Assembly: GCA_946479515.1 (NCBI GenBank)
Contig: CAMLGF010000001.1
Coordinates: forward strand, 1 to 64,000
DNA from: an uncultured Pseudomonadota bacterium
Lineage (GTDB): Bacteria; Pseudomonadota; Gammaproteobacteria; Steroidobacterales; Steroidobacteraceae
Reading direction: 5' to 3'
DNA: 64,000 bases
Of the stretch, positions 40,994 through 50,825 are shown piece by piece. The position numbers and the translations under genes were made by a program. Below the pieces are notes generated by a model. The model did not search any database and was not told the DNA's origin. It saw only the letters and a list, made by a program, of their open reading frames with translations. Within the stretch, counting starts at the first letter, position 1; the number at the start of each line of letters is the position of its first letter.

Positions 40994-41103
40994 CTGGGGA
41001 GTGGTGCTGGCAAAACAGGCGGGGATGGTATCGACAACTCGCTGAATATGCGAGGCAAATTCGCGCAGAAGACACGCCTGCCGCCACGGCCCGCACCGTC
41101 GGC

Positions 41104-42222
41104 TCAGTGGCTCACAAATCCCGTAATGCAGTCCACGACGTACTGAAGTTGCTCGTGCTCCAGCTCCGGGTAGATGGGCAGGGCCAGCGATTCGCGGGCC
41201 GCACGCAACGATTCCGGGAAGTCCCCCGGGCTGTGTCCCAGGTACGCGAAACACTGCTGCATGTGCAGCGCCAGCGGGTAGTAGATCTCCGCGCCCACGC
41301 CCTGTGACGCGAGCTGGCTGCGCAATTCGTCGCGCCGTTCGACGCGGATGCAGTACTGGTTATAGATGTGGCGCGCGCCCTTCGGCGCCGGCGGCGTCAC
41401 CAACCTCCCGCCGAGATTGGCCGATGCGAATGCCCGGTCGTAGAACGCCGCATTGCGCTGCCTGGCCTCGCTCCACGAATCGAGATGCGGCAGCTTCACG
41501 TTCAGCACTGCGGCCTGGATCTCGTCGAGGCGGAAATTGCCGCCGATGAGCTCGTGGTAGTACTTGGGCTCCATGCCATGCACTCGCAGCTTCATCATCT
41601 TCGCTGCGAGCTGCCCGTCATTGGTGACACAGGCGCCGGCGTCACCGAACGCACCGAGGTTCTTGGTGGGAAAGAACGACAGGCAGCCGATGTCACCGAT
41701 GGAACAGGCCCGCCGTCCCTGCGCATCCTCGGAACCGATCGCCTGAGCGGCATCCTCGATGACGCGCAGGCTGTGGCGCCGGGCGATGTCCATGATCGGA
41801 TCCATGTCCGCCATCTGGCCATACAGGTGCACGGGCAGGATGGCGCGAGTGCGCGGCGTGATGGCGCGTTCGATCTTCTCGGGCGAGATGTTGAAACTGC
41901 CTGGGTCGATGTCCACGAACACCGGTCTGGCGCCGACGCGGGCGATGGTTCCCGCGGTGGCGAAGAACGTGTAGGGCGAGGTGATCACCTCGTCGCCAGC
42001 GCCGATGTCGAGCGCCATGAGTGCGATCAACAGCGCATCGGTGCCGGACGAGAGACCGACACCGAACTGGCAACCGGAATACTTCGCCACGGAAGCCTCC
42101 AGCGCCTTCACCTCGGGACCGAGAATGAAGTACTGCGACTCGGCGACACGCAGCAGCGCGGCATCCAGCTCCGGCTTGAGCGCGCGGTACTGCGGCTTGA
42201 GATCGAGAAGGGGGACTTTCAT
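41104..42222 (-). CDS. DegT/DnrJ/EryC1/StrS sugar aminotransferase
   Basis: PLP enzyme that aminates a keto-sugar nucleotide, 372 residues. PLP Lys is in [16 protein letters not shown]; phosphate-site and substrate-site motifs are [27 protein letters not shown] (with the ring-stacking Ala/His zone) and [17 protein letters not shown] at 42222 ([11 protein letters not shown]). The best general match is the WbpE/WecE type. However, no 3-dehydrogenase (WbpB) or N-acetyltransferase (WbpD) of that route is adjacent, so its keto-sugar source is unclear. It lies 37 bases after the UDP-glucuronate epimerase-like gene. Confidence 0.91.
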   Translation of the reverse strand: MKVPLLDLKPQYRALKPELDAALLRVAESQYFILGPEVKALEASVAKYSGCQFGVGLSSGTDALLIALMALDIGAGDEVITSPYTFFATAGTIARVGARPVFVDIDPGSFNISPEKIERAITPRTRAILPVHLYGQMADMDPIMDIARRHSLRVIEDAAQAIGSEDAQGRRACSIGDIGCLSFFPTKNLGAFGDAGACVTNDGQLAAKMMKLRVHGMEPKYYHELIGGNFRLDEIQAAVLNVKLPHLDSWSEARQRNAAFYDRAFASANLGGRLVTPPAPKGARHIYNQYCIRVERRDELRSQLASQGVGAEIYYPLALHMQQCFAYLGHSPGDFPESLRAARESLALPIYPELEHEQLQYVVDCITGFVSH

Positions 42223-42259
42223 GGCCGGGATGTTACTGCATCCGGCCACGAACTCCGTG

Positions 42260-43303
42260 TCAGCCCAGGTTGGTGACCCGTTCGCCGCGCGGCGCGGATT
42301 TGTTGTAGTACTCCAGATACCAGTCGACGAAGCGGCGGATACCCACTTCCACGGGTGTGGCGGGCTTGTACCCGACGTCGCGCACCAGGTCTTCGACGTC
42401 GGCGAAGGTGTCCGGCACGTCACCCGCCTGCAACGGCAGCAGGTTCTTGACCGCCTTCTTGCCCAGGCAGTCCTCGAGCACCTCGATGTAACGCGCCAGT
42501 TCCACCGGCGCGTTGTTGCCGATGTTGTAGATGCGGAACGGCGCGCTGGAAGTGGCGGGATCCGGGCTGTCTCCGGACCAGTGCGGGTTCGGCTCGGCCA
42601 CGCGATCCAGGGCGCGCACCACGCCCTCGGCGATGTCGTCGACGAAGGTGAAATCGCGCTTGTGGTTGCCGTGGTTGAACACGTCGATGGGCTTGCCTTC
42701 GAGGATGTTCCTGGTGAACAGGAACAGCGCCATGTCGGGGCGGCCCCATGGGCCGTACACGGTGAAGAAGCGCAGGCCCGTCACGGGTAGTTTGAACAGC
42801 GCCGCGTAATTGTGCGCCATGAGCTCGTTGGCGCGCTTGGTGGATGCGTACAACGACAGCGGATGGTCCACGCCGCGGTGCGGCGTGAACGGCATGTTGG
42901 TATTGAGCCCGTACACCGAGCTGGTGGACGCGAACACCAGGTGTTCCACCTGGTTGTGACGGCAGCCCTCGAGCACGTTGAGCGTGCCGGTGACGTTGCT
43001 GTCGACGTAGGCCTGGGGATTTTCCAGCGAATAACGCACGCCGGCCTGCGCGGCCAGGTGGATCACGCGCTGGAACTTCTCGCGCTGGAACAGCACTTTC
43101 ATGCCGCCCCTGTCCACGAGATCCAGCTTCGCGAAGCGGAACTTCGGATGCTTCTCGAGGATGCTGAGCCGAGCCCGCTTCAAGTTGGGGTCGTAGTAGT
43201 CGTTGAGATTGTCGAGACCGACCACCTCGTCGCCGCGCGCGAGCAGCTTCTGTGTGGTGTGAAACCCGATGAACCCCGCGGCACCTGTCAGCAGAATCTT
43301 CAA
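42260..43303 (-). CDS. UDP-glucuronate 4-epimerase-like SDR enzyme
   Basis: Likely converts UDP-GlcA to UDP-GalA. 347 residues. Rossmann motif [19 protein letters not shown], the [17 protein letters not shown] segment characteristic of UDP-glucuronate epimerases, [15 protein letters not shown], catalytic SSVYG with [15 protein letters not shown] (Tyr/Lys pair) and [19 protein letters not shown]. The ATG is at 43303, 15 nt after the TviB-like gene stop. It uses the UDP-GlcA made by Ugd in the same locus. UDP-GlcNAcA-type epimerisation (TviC) is an alternative. Confidence 0.9.
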   Translation of the reverse strand: MKILLTGAAGFIGFHTTQKLLARGDEVVGLDNLNDYYDPNLKRARLSILEKHPKFRFAKLDLVDRGGMKVLFQREKFQRVIHLAAQAGVRYSLENPQAYVDSNVTGTLNVLEGCRHNQVEHLVFASTSSVYGLNTNMPFTPHRGVDHPLSLYASTKRANELMAHNYAALFKLPVTGLRFFTVYGPWGRPDMALFLFTRNILEGKPIDVFNHGNHKRDFTFVDDIAEGVVRALDRVAEPNPHWSGDSPDPATSSAPFRIYNIGNNAPVELARYIEVLEDCLGKKAVKNLLPLQAGDVPDTFADVEDLVRDVGYKPATPVEVGIRRFVDWYLEYYNKSAPRGERVTNLG

Positions 43304-43318
43304 AACCGCTCCTGATAT

Positions 43319-44614
<1,296 letters not shown>

Positions 44615-44734
44615 TAGCTACGTGGGGACAGCAGCGCGCGATCTTGCCGAGGTGCCGGCGCACACGCGAGGGCCGGGTTGCCCGATTCGATGATTTCTGT
44701 GCGTTTGGTCGCTATCTGCGGCCCGCCGGCCCAC

Positions 44735-45457
44735 CTATTGGAGGGTGTCCAGGCTGCGCCAGACGGTCTTGCCGCCACTCGACTTATTGATGAGATCGAG
44801 CATGGCCTCGTGGGCGCCGAGCTCGTCCGCGCTGGCGAGGGGGACGGCCAGCGTGACGCCCGGCAGTCGCAGCGGCACGGCCGCGGCGCTCGCCAACGAG
44901 GCCTCGGCGCGTGTGCCGGCATCCAACGCCAGGGCGCTCTGCCCGCCCGTCATGGCGAGGTAGACATCTACCAGGATTCCCGCATCGAGCAGCGCCCCGT
45001 GCAGCTCACGCTTGGTGTTGTCGACGCTGTACCGCTTGCACAGCGCGTCCAGGCTGTTGCGCTGGCCGGGGTGCAGGCTGCGCGCCAGCGCCAGCGTGTC
45101 GAGCACGCGGCACAGCGCCGCGACGGTGCGCGGCTCGCCCGGCAGGCGGGCGAACTCGGCGTCGAGAAACCCCACGTCGAAAGGCGCGTTGTGGATGATG
45201 AGCTCGGCGTCGCGGATGAACGCGACCAGCTCGTCGGCAATCTCCGCGAATCTCGGCGCGCTCTGCAGCTGCGCGAGATCGATGCCGTGCACGGCCAGCG
45301 CGCCGGCGTCGATGTCGCGCTCGGGATTCAGGTAGCGGTGGAACTTCCGCCCGGTCAGGCGCCGGTTGACGATTTCGACGCACCCGATCTCGATGATGCG
45401 GTGGCCGGCCGTGTGTTCGAGACCCGTGGTTTCCGTATCGAAGACGATCTGGCGCAT
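44735..45457 (-). CDS. dnaQ: DNA polymerase III epsilon subunit
   Basis: 3'-5' proofreading exonuclease of the replicative polymerase. 240 residues. Exo motifs: IVFDTETTGLEH (Asp7 and Glu9 as metal ligands), IIHNAPFDVGFLDAEFA (exo II) and the late His-Asp pair in HGALLDAGILVDVYLAM (exo III epsilon). The C-terminal 60 residues, expected to bind alpha, are less conserved. ATG at 45457 starts 11 nt after the rnhA stop. rnhA-dnaQ adjacency is classic in gammaproteobacteria. Confidence 0.94.
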   Translation of the reverse strand: MRQIVFDTETTGLEHTAGHRIIEIGCVEIVNRRLTGRKFHRYLNPERDIDAGALAVHGIDLAQLQSAPRFAEIADELVAFIRDAELIIHNAPFDVGFLDAEFARLPGEPRTVAALCRVLDTLALARSLHPGQRNSLDALCKRYSVDNTKRELHGALLDAGILVDVYLAMTGGQSALALDAGTRAEASLASAAAVPLRLPGVTLAVPLASADELGAHEAMLDLINKSSGGKTVWRSLDTLQ

Positions 45458-45468
45458 GGCGCGCGAGT

Positions 45469-45912
45469 TTAGCCGACGAGCGCGTCGATGGCGCGATTCG
45501 CGAGCGCATCGACGCGTTCATTCCCGGCATTGCCGGAATGACCCTTGACCCAGTGCCATTCGAGCCGGTGCGTGCCCGCGAGCGCGTCGAGTGCCTGCCA
45601 GAGATCCTGGTTCTTCACGGGTTTCTTGTCGGCGGTCTTCCAACCGCGGGATTTCCAGTTCGGCACCCATTCGAGGATGCCTTGCCGCACGTATTGCGAA
45701 TCCGTGTAGATGCAGCCCTGCACCGGCCGCTTGAGGGCTTCCAGCGCGCGGATCACCGCGGTGAGCTCCATGCGATTGTTGGTGGTGTGTGCCTCGGCGC
45801 CGGAGATTTCGCGTTCGCGTCCATTGAACAGCAGCAAGGCCGCCCAGCCCCCCGGCCCCGGATTGCCGCGACAGGCGCCATCCGTGTAGATCTCGACCTT
45901 GCTGTTCGTCAC
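45469..45912 (-). CDS. rnhA: Ribonuclease HI
   Basis: Cleaves RNA in RNA:DNA hybrids. 147 residues, near the E. coli length. Active-site acids: Asp in [19 protein letters not shown], Glu in [14 protein letters not shown], Asp in [14 protein letters not shown], and the late Asp in [12 protein letters not shown] with the flexible-loop His in [14 protein letters not shown] at 45912 is the start, 1 nt after the stop of the methyltransferase gene; the longer frame to 46008 is not family-like. Confidence 0.94.
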   Translation of the reverse strand: MTNSKVEIYTDGACRGNPGPGGWAALLLFNGREREISGAEAHTTNNRMELTAVIRALEALKRPVQGCIYTDSQYVRQGILEWVPNWKSRGWKTADKKPVKNQDLWQALDALAGTHRLEWHWVKGHSGNAGNERVDALANRAIDALVG

Positions 45913-45913
45913 G

Positions 45914-46654
45914 TCAGGAACTTTGGCGCGGCGTCGTCGGTTTGACCAGCCCGCCGATGGCCTGCGTGCGTTGCAGTTTCGGGCGCAGCGGCGTGAGCGT
46001 GTACACACGCTTGCGCGCCTTGATGAGATAGGCGCCCGCGGGCCAGGGCTTGAACCAGCCCCGGCGCAGCAGAGCGGACGTTTCGCCGGCCCGGGGCGCG
46101 GTGCCGCCCCAGGGCGGCGCGAATAGATAGTTGCGGGTCAGCGAAACGTCGTAGCCGAGCAGTTCCAGCCAGTCGGCGATGCGGCCCGCGCCGAGCATGC
46201 GCTTGAGGCCGGGCGGATAGCCGCGGCTGATGGCGCGGCTGCGGAATCCCCACAGACTGAACGGTCGGAACCCCAGCACGATGAGCTGGCCTTCGCTCGC
46301 CAGCACGCGATCGGCCTCGCGCACCACCGCGTAGGGATCGGTCTCGAACTCCAGCGTGTGCGGCAGGACCACGGCGTCGACCGAGGCATTGGAAATCGGT
46401 AATTGCGACAGTCGCGCGGCGATGTCGCTATCGGCGCACGGGGCGCGACGATCGGCGATGACGGCGCGACGCCGCGTCCGACAACCGGCCAACAGGCGTT
46501 CCGATGCGCCCCAGATGCCCAGCTGAAGCAACTCCCAGCCGAAAACATCGTCCAAGGCCTCTGACATGAGCTCGGATTCGGCCTGTAGCACGGCCTGCCC
46601 CAGACCGGAAGCGAGCCAGGAATCGACCGAAGTGGAGGTAGTGGCGTGCGTCAC
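45914..46654 (-). CDS. SAM-dependent methyltransferase (YafS-like)
   Basis: 246 residues. Methyltransferase fold with the acidic/loop region [25 protein letters not shown] and [18 protein letters not shown] typical of the YafS/methyltransferase-11 type genes placed before rnhA in gammaproteobacteria. The SAM motif near residues 45-60 ([16 protein letters not shown]) lacks the usual GxGxG, so activity is uncertain. ATG at 46654. Gene order methyltransferase-rnhA-dnaQ with the divergent lytic transglycosylase matches enteric gene order (gloB missing here). Confidence 0.78.
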   Translation of the reverse strand: MTHATTSTSVDSWLASGLGQAVLQAESELMSEALDDVFGWELLQLGIWGASERLLAGCRTRRRAVIADRRAPCADSDIAARLSQLPISNASVDAVVLPHTLEFETDPYAVVREADRVLASEGQLIVLGFRPFSLWGFRSRAISRGYPPGLKRMLGAGRIADWLELLGYDVSLTRNYLFAPPWGGTAPRAGETSALLRRGWFKPWPAGAYLIKARKRVYTLTPLRPKLQRTQAIGGLVKPTTPRQSS

Positions 46655-46660
46655 AAACGT

Positions 46661-46676
46661 CGTGAATTAGATCACA
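46661..46676. promoter_or_regulatory. CRP-like palindrome between divergent genes
   Basis: CGTGA-ATTAGA-TCACA fits the CRP/Vfr half-site pair TGTGA-N6-TCACA at nine of ten bases. It lies just before the methyltransferase start and about 107 bases before mltD. Only the sequence match supports it. Confidence 0.35.
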
Positions 46677-46782
46677 AAAAAGGTAGCAATCCTGTGAACT
46701 TACGGCTTAAATACGGCCCCTCGAACAAGTACCGTCATCTTCCATAAGCGGTCCCTTTAGAGCTTCCCCACGGGGGTGTGAA

Positions 46783-48528
46783 TTGACTGTCGGATTCACG
46801 GGAAGGCGCGCCCTGGCATTTGCGAGCGCGCCATTGATTCTTTTTACAGCCGCGCTGATGGGATGCGCCACCGCTCCCCGCCAAATCCCCAAGGAAGCCC
46901 CGGCTTCGACCATCGCGGCCGATCCCGCCGCGAGTGCCGCCACCACCCAGGTCCCCGCATCCGCGCCGCCGTCGGGCGCCTCGAAGCCGGTCCAGCAGCG
47001 CGTGCGCACGGCCGCCGCGGCGGCCGCAGAAGTGCCGAGCGAGCTCACCGCGGCCGTGGCCGAAGAGCCCGCCACGGTGGTCGACACGGGCCCGACGCTG
47101 GAAGAATCGCAGACCGTCGCCGGCCTGACCCCGGAGCAGTATCCCGATGTCTTCGACCGCATTCGTGCCGGCTTCAAGCTCGAGGACGTGGACTCCCGCC
47201 AGATCGACCAGCAGGTCGCCTGGTTCGCGAACAATCCGCAGTACCTGGAACGCGTGTTCGGCCGCGCCAGCCTATACATGCATCACATCGTGCAGGAGAT
47301 CGAGGCGCGCGGCATGCCGCTTGAGCTCGCGCTGCTGCCGGTGATCGAGAGCGCGTTCGAGCCCTACGCGCAGTCATGGGTGCGCGCCAACGGCCTGTGG
47401 CAGTTCATGCCCGGCACCGGCGAGCGCTTCGGCCTCAAGCAGGACTGGTGGTACGACGGCCGCCGCGACGTGATCGCCTCGACGAAGGCTGCGCTCGACT
47501 ACCTGCAATACATGCACGACGAGTTCTTCGACGACTGGCTGCTGGCCATCGCAGCCTACAACTGCGGCGAGTTCCGCGTGCAGCGCGAGGTGAACAAGAA
47601 CCGCGCGCAGGGCAAGCCGGTGGATTTCTTCCACCTGCACCTGCCCTCGGAGACCCGTGCCTATGTGCCGAAGCTGCTGGCGATGCGCCGCCTGGTGGCC
47701 AACCCCGAAGACTACGGCATCGCGTTCAGCCCGATTCCCAACGAGCCCTACTTCGTGAAGGTCGACACCGGCGGACAGCTCGACCTGACGCTCGCCGCCG
47801 AACTCGCCGGCATCACGCTCGACGAGGTGTATGAGCTCAACCCCGGCTTCCATCGCTGGGCCACGGATCCGGCCGGCCCGCACTTCCTGCTGTTGCCGCG
47901 CGACGCGGCGGACGCCTTCAAGCGCAATCTCGAGATGCTGAGCCCCGACGAACGTGTGCGCGTGTCGATGCACACGGTGCAGAAGGGCGAGTCGGTGGCG
48001 TCCATCGCCACCAAGTACAAGACCCAAGCCATCGTCATCCGCGACATGAACACGCTGCAGAGCGGCGCGCCGCTGCTGGTGGGCACCGAGCTGCGCGTGC
48101 CGACCGCCGTGGTCAATCTACCGGCGAAAGTGATGCTGGCGGCCGCGCGCGTCGACGGTAAGGGCGGTCGATCGGGCCGCCGTCCGGCCGTGCACGTCGT
48201 GCGCAGCGGCGATTCGCTGTGGCGCATCGCCAAGCGCAATCGCATGACCGTGGCCACGCTCGCGCGGCTCAATGGCATGCAGCCGGGCGACACGCTGCGC
48301 GCCGGCCAGCGGCTGGTGCTGAATCCGCGCGCCGCGAGCAGCCGCCTGGCGAGCGCGGGCGGCAGCGCGCGCCAGGTTTCCTACAAGGTGCGCAGCGGGG
48401 ATACCTTGTCGCGCATCGCACAGGTGTTCGGCGTCACCGTGTCGGACCTGGTCAACTGGAACGGCATCAGCCGGCATTCCACGCTGCGCCCGGGGCAGCG
48501 CCTGCGAGTCAACGTCAACCGCCATTAG
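46783..48528 (+). CDS. mltD: Membrane-bound lytic murein transglycosylase with LysM repeats
   Basis: Lipoprotein transglycosylase that cleaves peptidoglycan glycan strands. 581 residues: lipobox LMGC at about residue 25-28, a Ser/Ala-rich linker, the Slt-type catalytic domain (about 150-310; Glu in ELALLPVIESAFEPYAQS, GLWQFMPGTGERFGL, YLQYMHDEFFDDWLLAIAAYNCGE) and two C-terminal LysM domains plus a preceding partial one (HTVQKGESVASIATKY, HVVRSGDSLWRIAKRN, YKVRSGDTLSRIAQVF). The start is TTG at 46783, with GGGGG about 6 nt upstream; no in-frame ATG/GTG precedes the signal peptide. A strong terminator follows at 48574-48608. Confidence 0.92.
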   Translation: MTVGFTGRRALAFASAPLILFTAALMGCATAPRQIPKEAPASTIAADPAASAATTQVPASAPPSGASKPVQQRVRTAAAAAAEVPSELTAAVAEEPATVVDTGPTLEESQTVAGLTPEQYPDVFDRIRAGFKLEDVDSRQIDQQVAWFANNPQYLERVFGRASLYMHHIVQEIEARGMPLELALLPVIESAFEPYAQSWVRANGLWQFMPGTGERFGLKQDWWYDGRRDVIASTKAALDYLQYMHDEFFDDWLLAIAAYNCGEFRVQREVNKNRAQGKPVDFFHLHLPSETRAYVPKLLAMRRLVANPEDYGIAFSPIPNEPYFVKVDTGGQLDLTLAAELAGITLDEVYELNPGFHRWATDPAGPHFLLLPRDAADAFKRNLEMLSPDERVRVSMHTVQKGESVASIATKYKTQAIVIRDMNTLQSGAPLLVGTELRVPTAVVNLPAKVMLAAARVDGKGGRSGRRPAVHVVRSGDSLWRIAKRNRMTVATLARLNGMQPGDTLRAGQRLVLNPRAASSRLASAGGSARQVSYKVRSGDTLSRIAQVFGVTVSDLVNWNGISRHSTLRPGQRLRVNVNRH

Positions 48529-48573
48529 CGCCCCTGCGGCACACGGTGCCGCCAATCTTTCACAGAACGGGCA

Positions 48574-48608
48574 ACGAGGCTGGCAAAATGCCGGCCTCGT
48601 TTCATTTG
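48574..48608 (+). terminator. Rho-independent terminator after mltD
   Basis: Twelve-base stem ACGAGGCTGGCA / TGCCGGCCTCGT (one G-T pair) with an AAA loop, followed by TTTCATTT. It lies between mltD and fabI, so fabI needs its own promoter or some readthrough. Confidence 0.8.
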
Positions 48609-48636
48609 AGTCCGGCAAAAGGACAAGGGGAATCGC

Positions 48637-49437
48637 ATGGGCTTCCTGAGCGGCAAGCGCGCTCTCATCGTCGGCGTGGCATCGGATCGATCCATCGCGT
48701 GGGGAATTGCCCAGGCCATGCACGCGCAGGGCGCGGAGCTGGCTTTCACCTACGTGAACGAGAAGTTCAAGGAGCGCGTACAACCGCTCGCCGAATCGCT
48801 GGGCTCGAAGCTCGTGGTGCCGATGGACGTCACCAACGATGCCGAGATCGAGGCTGCGTTCGGCACCATCGGCAAGGAATGGGGTTCGCTCGACATCCTG
48901 GTTCACGCCGTGGCCTTCGCGCCCCGTGAGGCACTCGCCGGCGGATTCACCGAGAGCACCTCGCGCGAGGCCTTCAGGATGGCCCACGACGTGTCGAGCT
49001 ACAGCCTCACCGCCCTCGCCCGCGCCGCGCAGCCGCTGATGGCGGGGCGCGCCGGCGCCATTCTCACCCTGTCGTACCTCGGCGCGGTGAAGTCCATCCC
49101 GAGCTACAACGTCATGGGCCTCGCCAAGGCCAGCCTCGAGGCCAACGTGCGTTTCCTGGCCGCGGACCTGGGCCCGCACAACATCCGCGTGAATGGCATC
49201 TCGGCCGGCCCGATCAAGACCCTGGCCGCCGCCGGCATCGCCGGCTTCCGCAAAATGCTGAGCCGTGTCGCCGAGGTTGCGCCCCTGCGCCGCAACGTGA
49301 CGCTCGAAGACGTGGGCAATGCCGCGGCCTTCCTGTGCTCCGACCTGGCCAACGGCATCACCGGCGAGATCACCTACGTGGACGCGGGCTTCTCGACGGT
49401 GGGCATGAGCTTCCCGCAGGAAGCCGGCGGCGAGTGA
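48637..49437 (+). CDS. fabI: Enoyl-ACP reductase (NADH)
   Basis: Final reduction step of type II fatty-acid elongation. 266 residues. NADH motif [20 protein letters not shown], catalytic [17 protein letters not shown] with the Tyr-X6-Lys pair, and [11 protein letters not shown] in the substrate loop, all typical of FabI (not FabV or FabK). AAGGGG lies 6 nt before ATG at 48637. It is in front of a symporter gene and near ppiD, as in related gammaproteobacteria. Confidence 0.96.
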   Translation: MGFLSGKRALIVGVASDRSIAWGIAQAMHAQGAELAFTYVNEKFKERVQPLAESLGSKLVVPMDVTNDAEIEAAFGTIGKEWGSLDILVHAVAFAPREALAGGFTESTSREAFRMAHDVSSYSLTALARAAQPLMAGRAGAILTLSYLGAVKSIPSYNVMGLAKASLEANVRFLAADLGPHNIRVNGISAGPIKTLAAAGIAGFRKMLSRVAEVAPLRRNVTLEDVGNAAAFLCSDLANGITGEITYVDAGFSTVGMSFPQEAGGE

Positions 49438-49487
49438 TTCCACACGACCGCGCCGAACCGCGCGCGGCATGAACACGGGGAAGCGCG

Positions 49488-50801
49488 ATGACGGACGTCG
49501 ACACTCGCCTGGCCAACAGAATTCTGCTGGGCCTGCTGATCGGCGCGGTGGCAGGTGCCGCCACGCTGGCGATTGGCGCGCTCGCGCCCGGGGTGCTCGA
49601 GGCCGCGCGGCAATTCGCGAGGTTCGTACTGGATCCGCTCGGGCAGATATTCCTGCGGATGCTGTTCTTCGTGGTGATCCCGCTGGTGTTCGCCTCGCTG
49701 GCTTCGGGCATCGCCCAGCTCGATCGCATGGGCCAGCTCGGGCCGCTGGCGGGCCGCACGTTCGCGCTGTTCTTCCTCAACATGTCGATCGCCGTGGGAC
49801 TCGGGTTGCTGGTCATGAACCTCGTCGGGCCGGGCGAGACGCTCGCGCCGGAGGCGCGCACCAGCCTGATGCAGGAGTACGGAGGTACGGCCGCACAGCA
49901 CGTCGAGCGGCGGACGGGTCAGCCGGACCTCACGCCGATGACCGTGGTCGAAATGTTCATGCCCCGCAATCTGTTTGGCGCGTTCGTCGGCAACAGCCGC
50001 GAGACGCTCGGGGACGTGTTGCCGCTCATTCTGTTCGCCATCCTGGTGGGCGCCGCCGCGATTCGTCTGAGCGCCGAGCGGCGCGACAAGCTGCGCGCCG
50101 GCCTGGGGCTCGTGAACGACCTGATGACGGGCATCGTGCATCTCGCGCTCACGCTGGCGCCGTTCGCCGTACCGGCCCTGATCTACAGCGTCATCATCAA
50201 GATCGGCTGGGACATCGTCATGGCGCTCGGCCTGTTCGTCGCGAGCTGCGTGATCGTGATGCTGCTGCATCTGTTCGGCACGATGTCGATCTGGGTGCGC
50301 CTGCTCGCAAGGCGACGGTTGGGCGAGTTCTGGGCGCAGATGCGTCCGGTGCTGGTCACGGCCTTCTCGACCAGCTCCAGCGCCGCGACGCTGCCCACCG
50401 CGCTGGCCGTGGCCCGCGAGCAGTTGAAGGTGAGCGCGCCCGTGGCAGGTTTCGTGCTGCCGCTCGGCACCACCATGAACATGGCGGGCACGGCGCTGTA
50501 CGAAGGCTGTGTGGTGCTGTTCGTGGCCCAGGTGTTCGGGGTCGACCTGAGCCTGGCGCAACAGCTTACGCTGCTGCTCCTGGCCGTGCTGTCCGCGGTG
50601 GCGGTCGCGGCAATTCCCGGAGGCTCGCTGCCGCTGATCGCCGGCCTGCTCGCCTCCTTCGGCATTCCGCCGGAAGGCATCGGCATCATCCTGGGGGTCG
50701 ACCGGATCCTCGACATGACCCGCACCATGGTCAATGTGGGATCGGACGTGGTGACGACCACCGTGGTGGACCGCTACACGACGCTGGCGGCAGCGAAGTA
50801 A
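49488..50801 (+). CDS. Dicarboxylate/amino-acid:cation symporter (DAACS/GltP type)
   Basis: 437 residues, about 8 helices plus two re-entrant loops. Signatures: the serine-rich loop TAFSTSSSAATLPTAL, LGTTMNMAGTALYEG (Na+ binding NMDGT-type motif, here NMAGT), and VDRILDMTRTMVNVGSD. The Asp-to-Ala change in NMDGT is worth noting, because that Asp coordinates cation in some relatives. AGCGCG rather than a strong AGGAGG precedes ATG. The substrate (C4-dicarboxylate or glutamate) is not decidable. The gene is convergent with ppiD; a hairpin at 50803-50818 separates them. Confidence 0.9.
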   Translation: MTDVDTRLANRILLGLLIGAVAGAATLAIGALAPGVLEAARQFARFVLDPLGQIFLRMLFFVVIPLVFASLASGIAQLDRMGQLGPLAGRTFALFFLNMSIAVGLGLLVMNLVGPGETLAPEARTSLMQEYGGTAAQHVERRTGQPDLTPMTVVEMFMPRNLFGAFVGNSRETLGDVLPLILFAILVGAAAIRLSAERRDKLRAGLGLVNDLMTGIVHLALTLAPFAVPALIYSVIIKIGWDIVMALGLFVASCVIVMLLHLFGTMSIWVRLLARRRLGEFWAQMRPVLVTAFSTSSSAATLPTALAVAREQLKVSAPVAGFVLPLGTTMNMAGTALYEGCVVLFVAQVFGVDLSLAQQLTLLLLAVLSAVAVAAIPGGSLPLIAGLLASFGIPPEGIGIILGVDRILDMTRTMVNVGSDVVTTTVVDRYTTLAAAK

Positions 50802-50802
50802 C

Positions 50803-50818
50803 CCGGGCTTTCGCCCGG
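50803..50818. terminator. Hairpin between symporter and ppiD
   Basis: CCGGGC-TTTC-GCCCGG, a perfect 6-bp stem between two convergent stops. No T-run follows on either strand, so it may work in both directions weakly. Confidence 0.55.
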
Positions 50819-50825
50819 AGTACGG

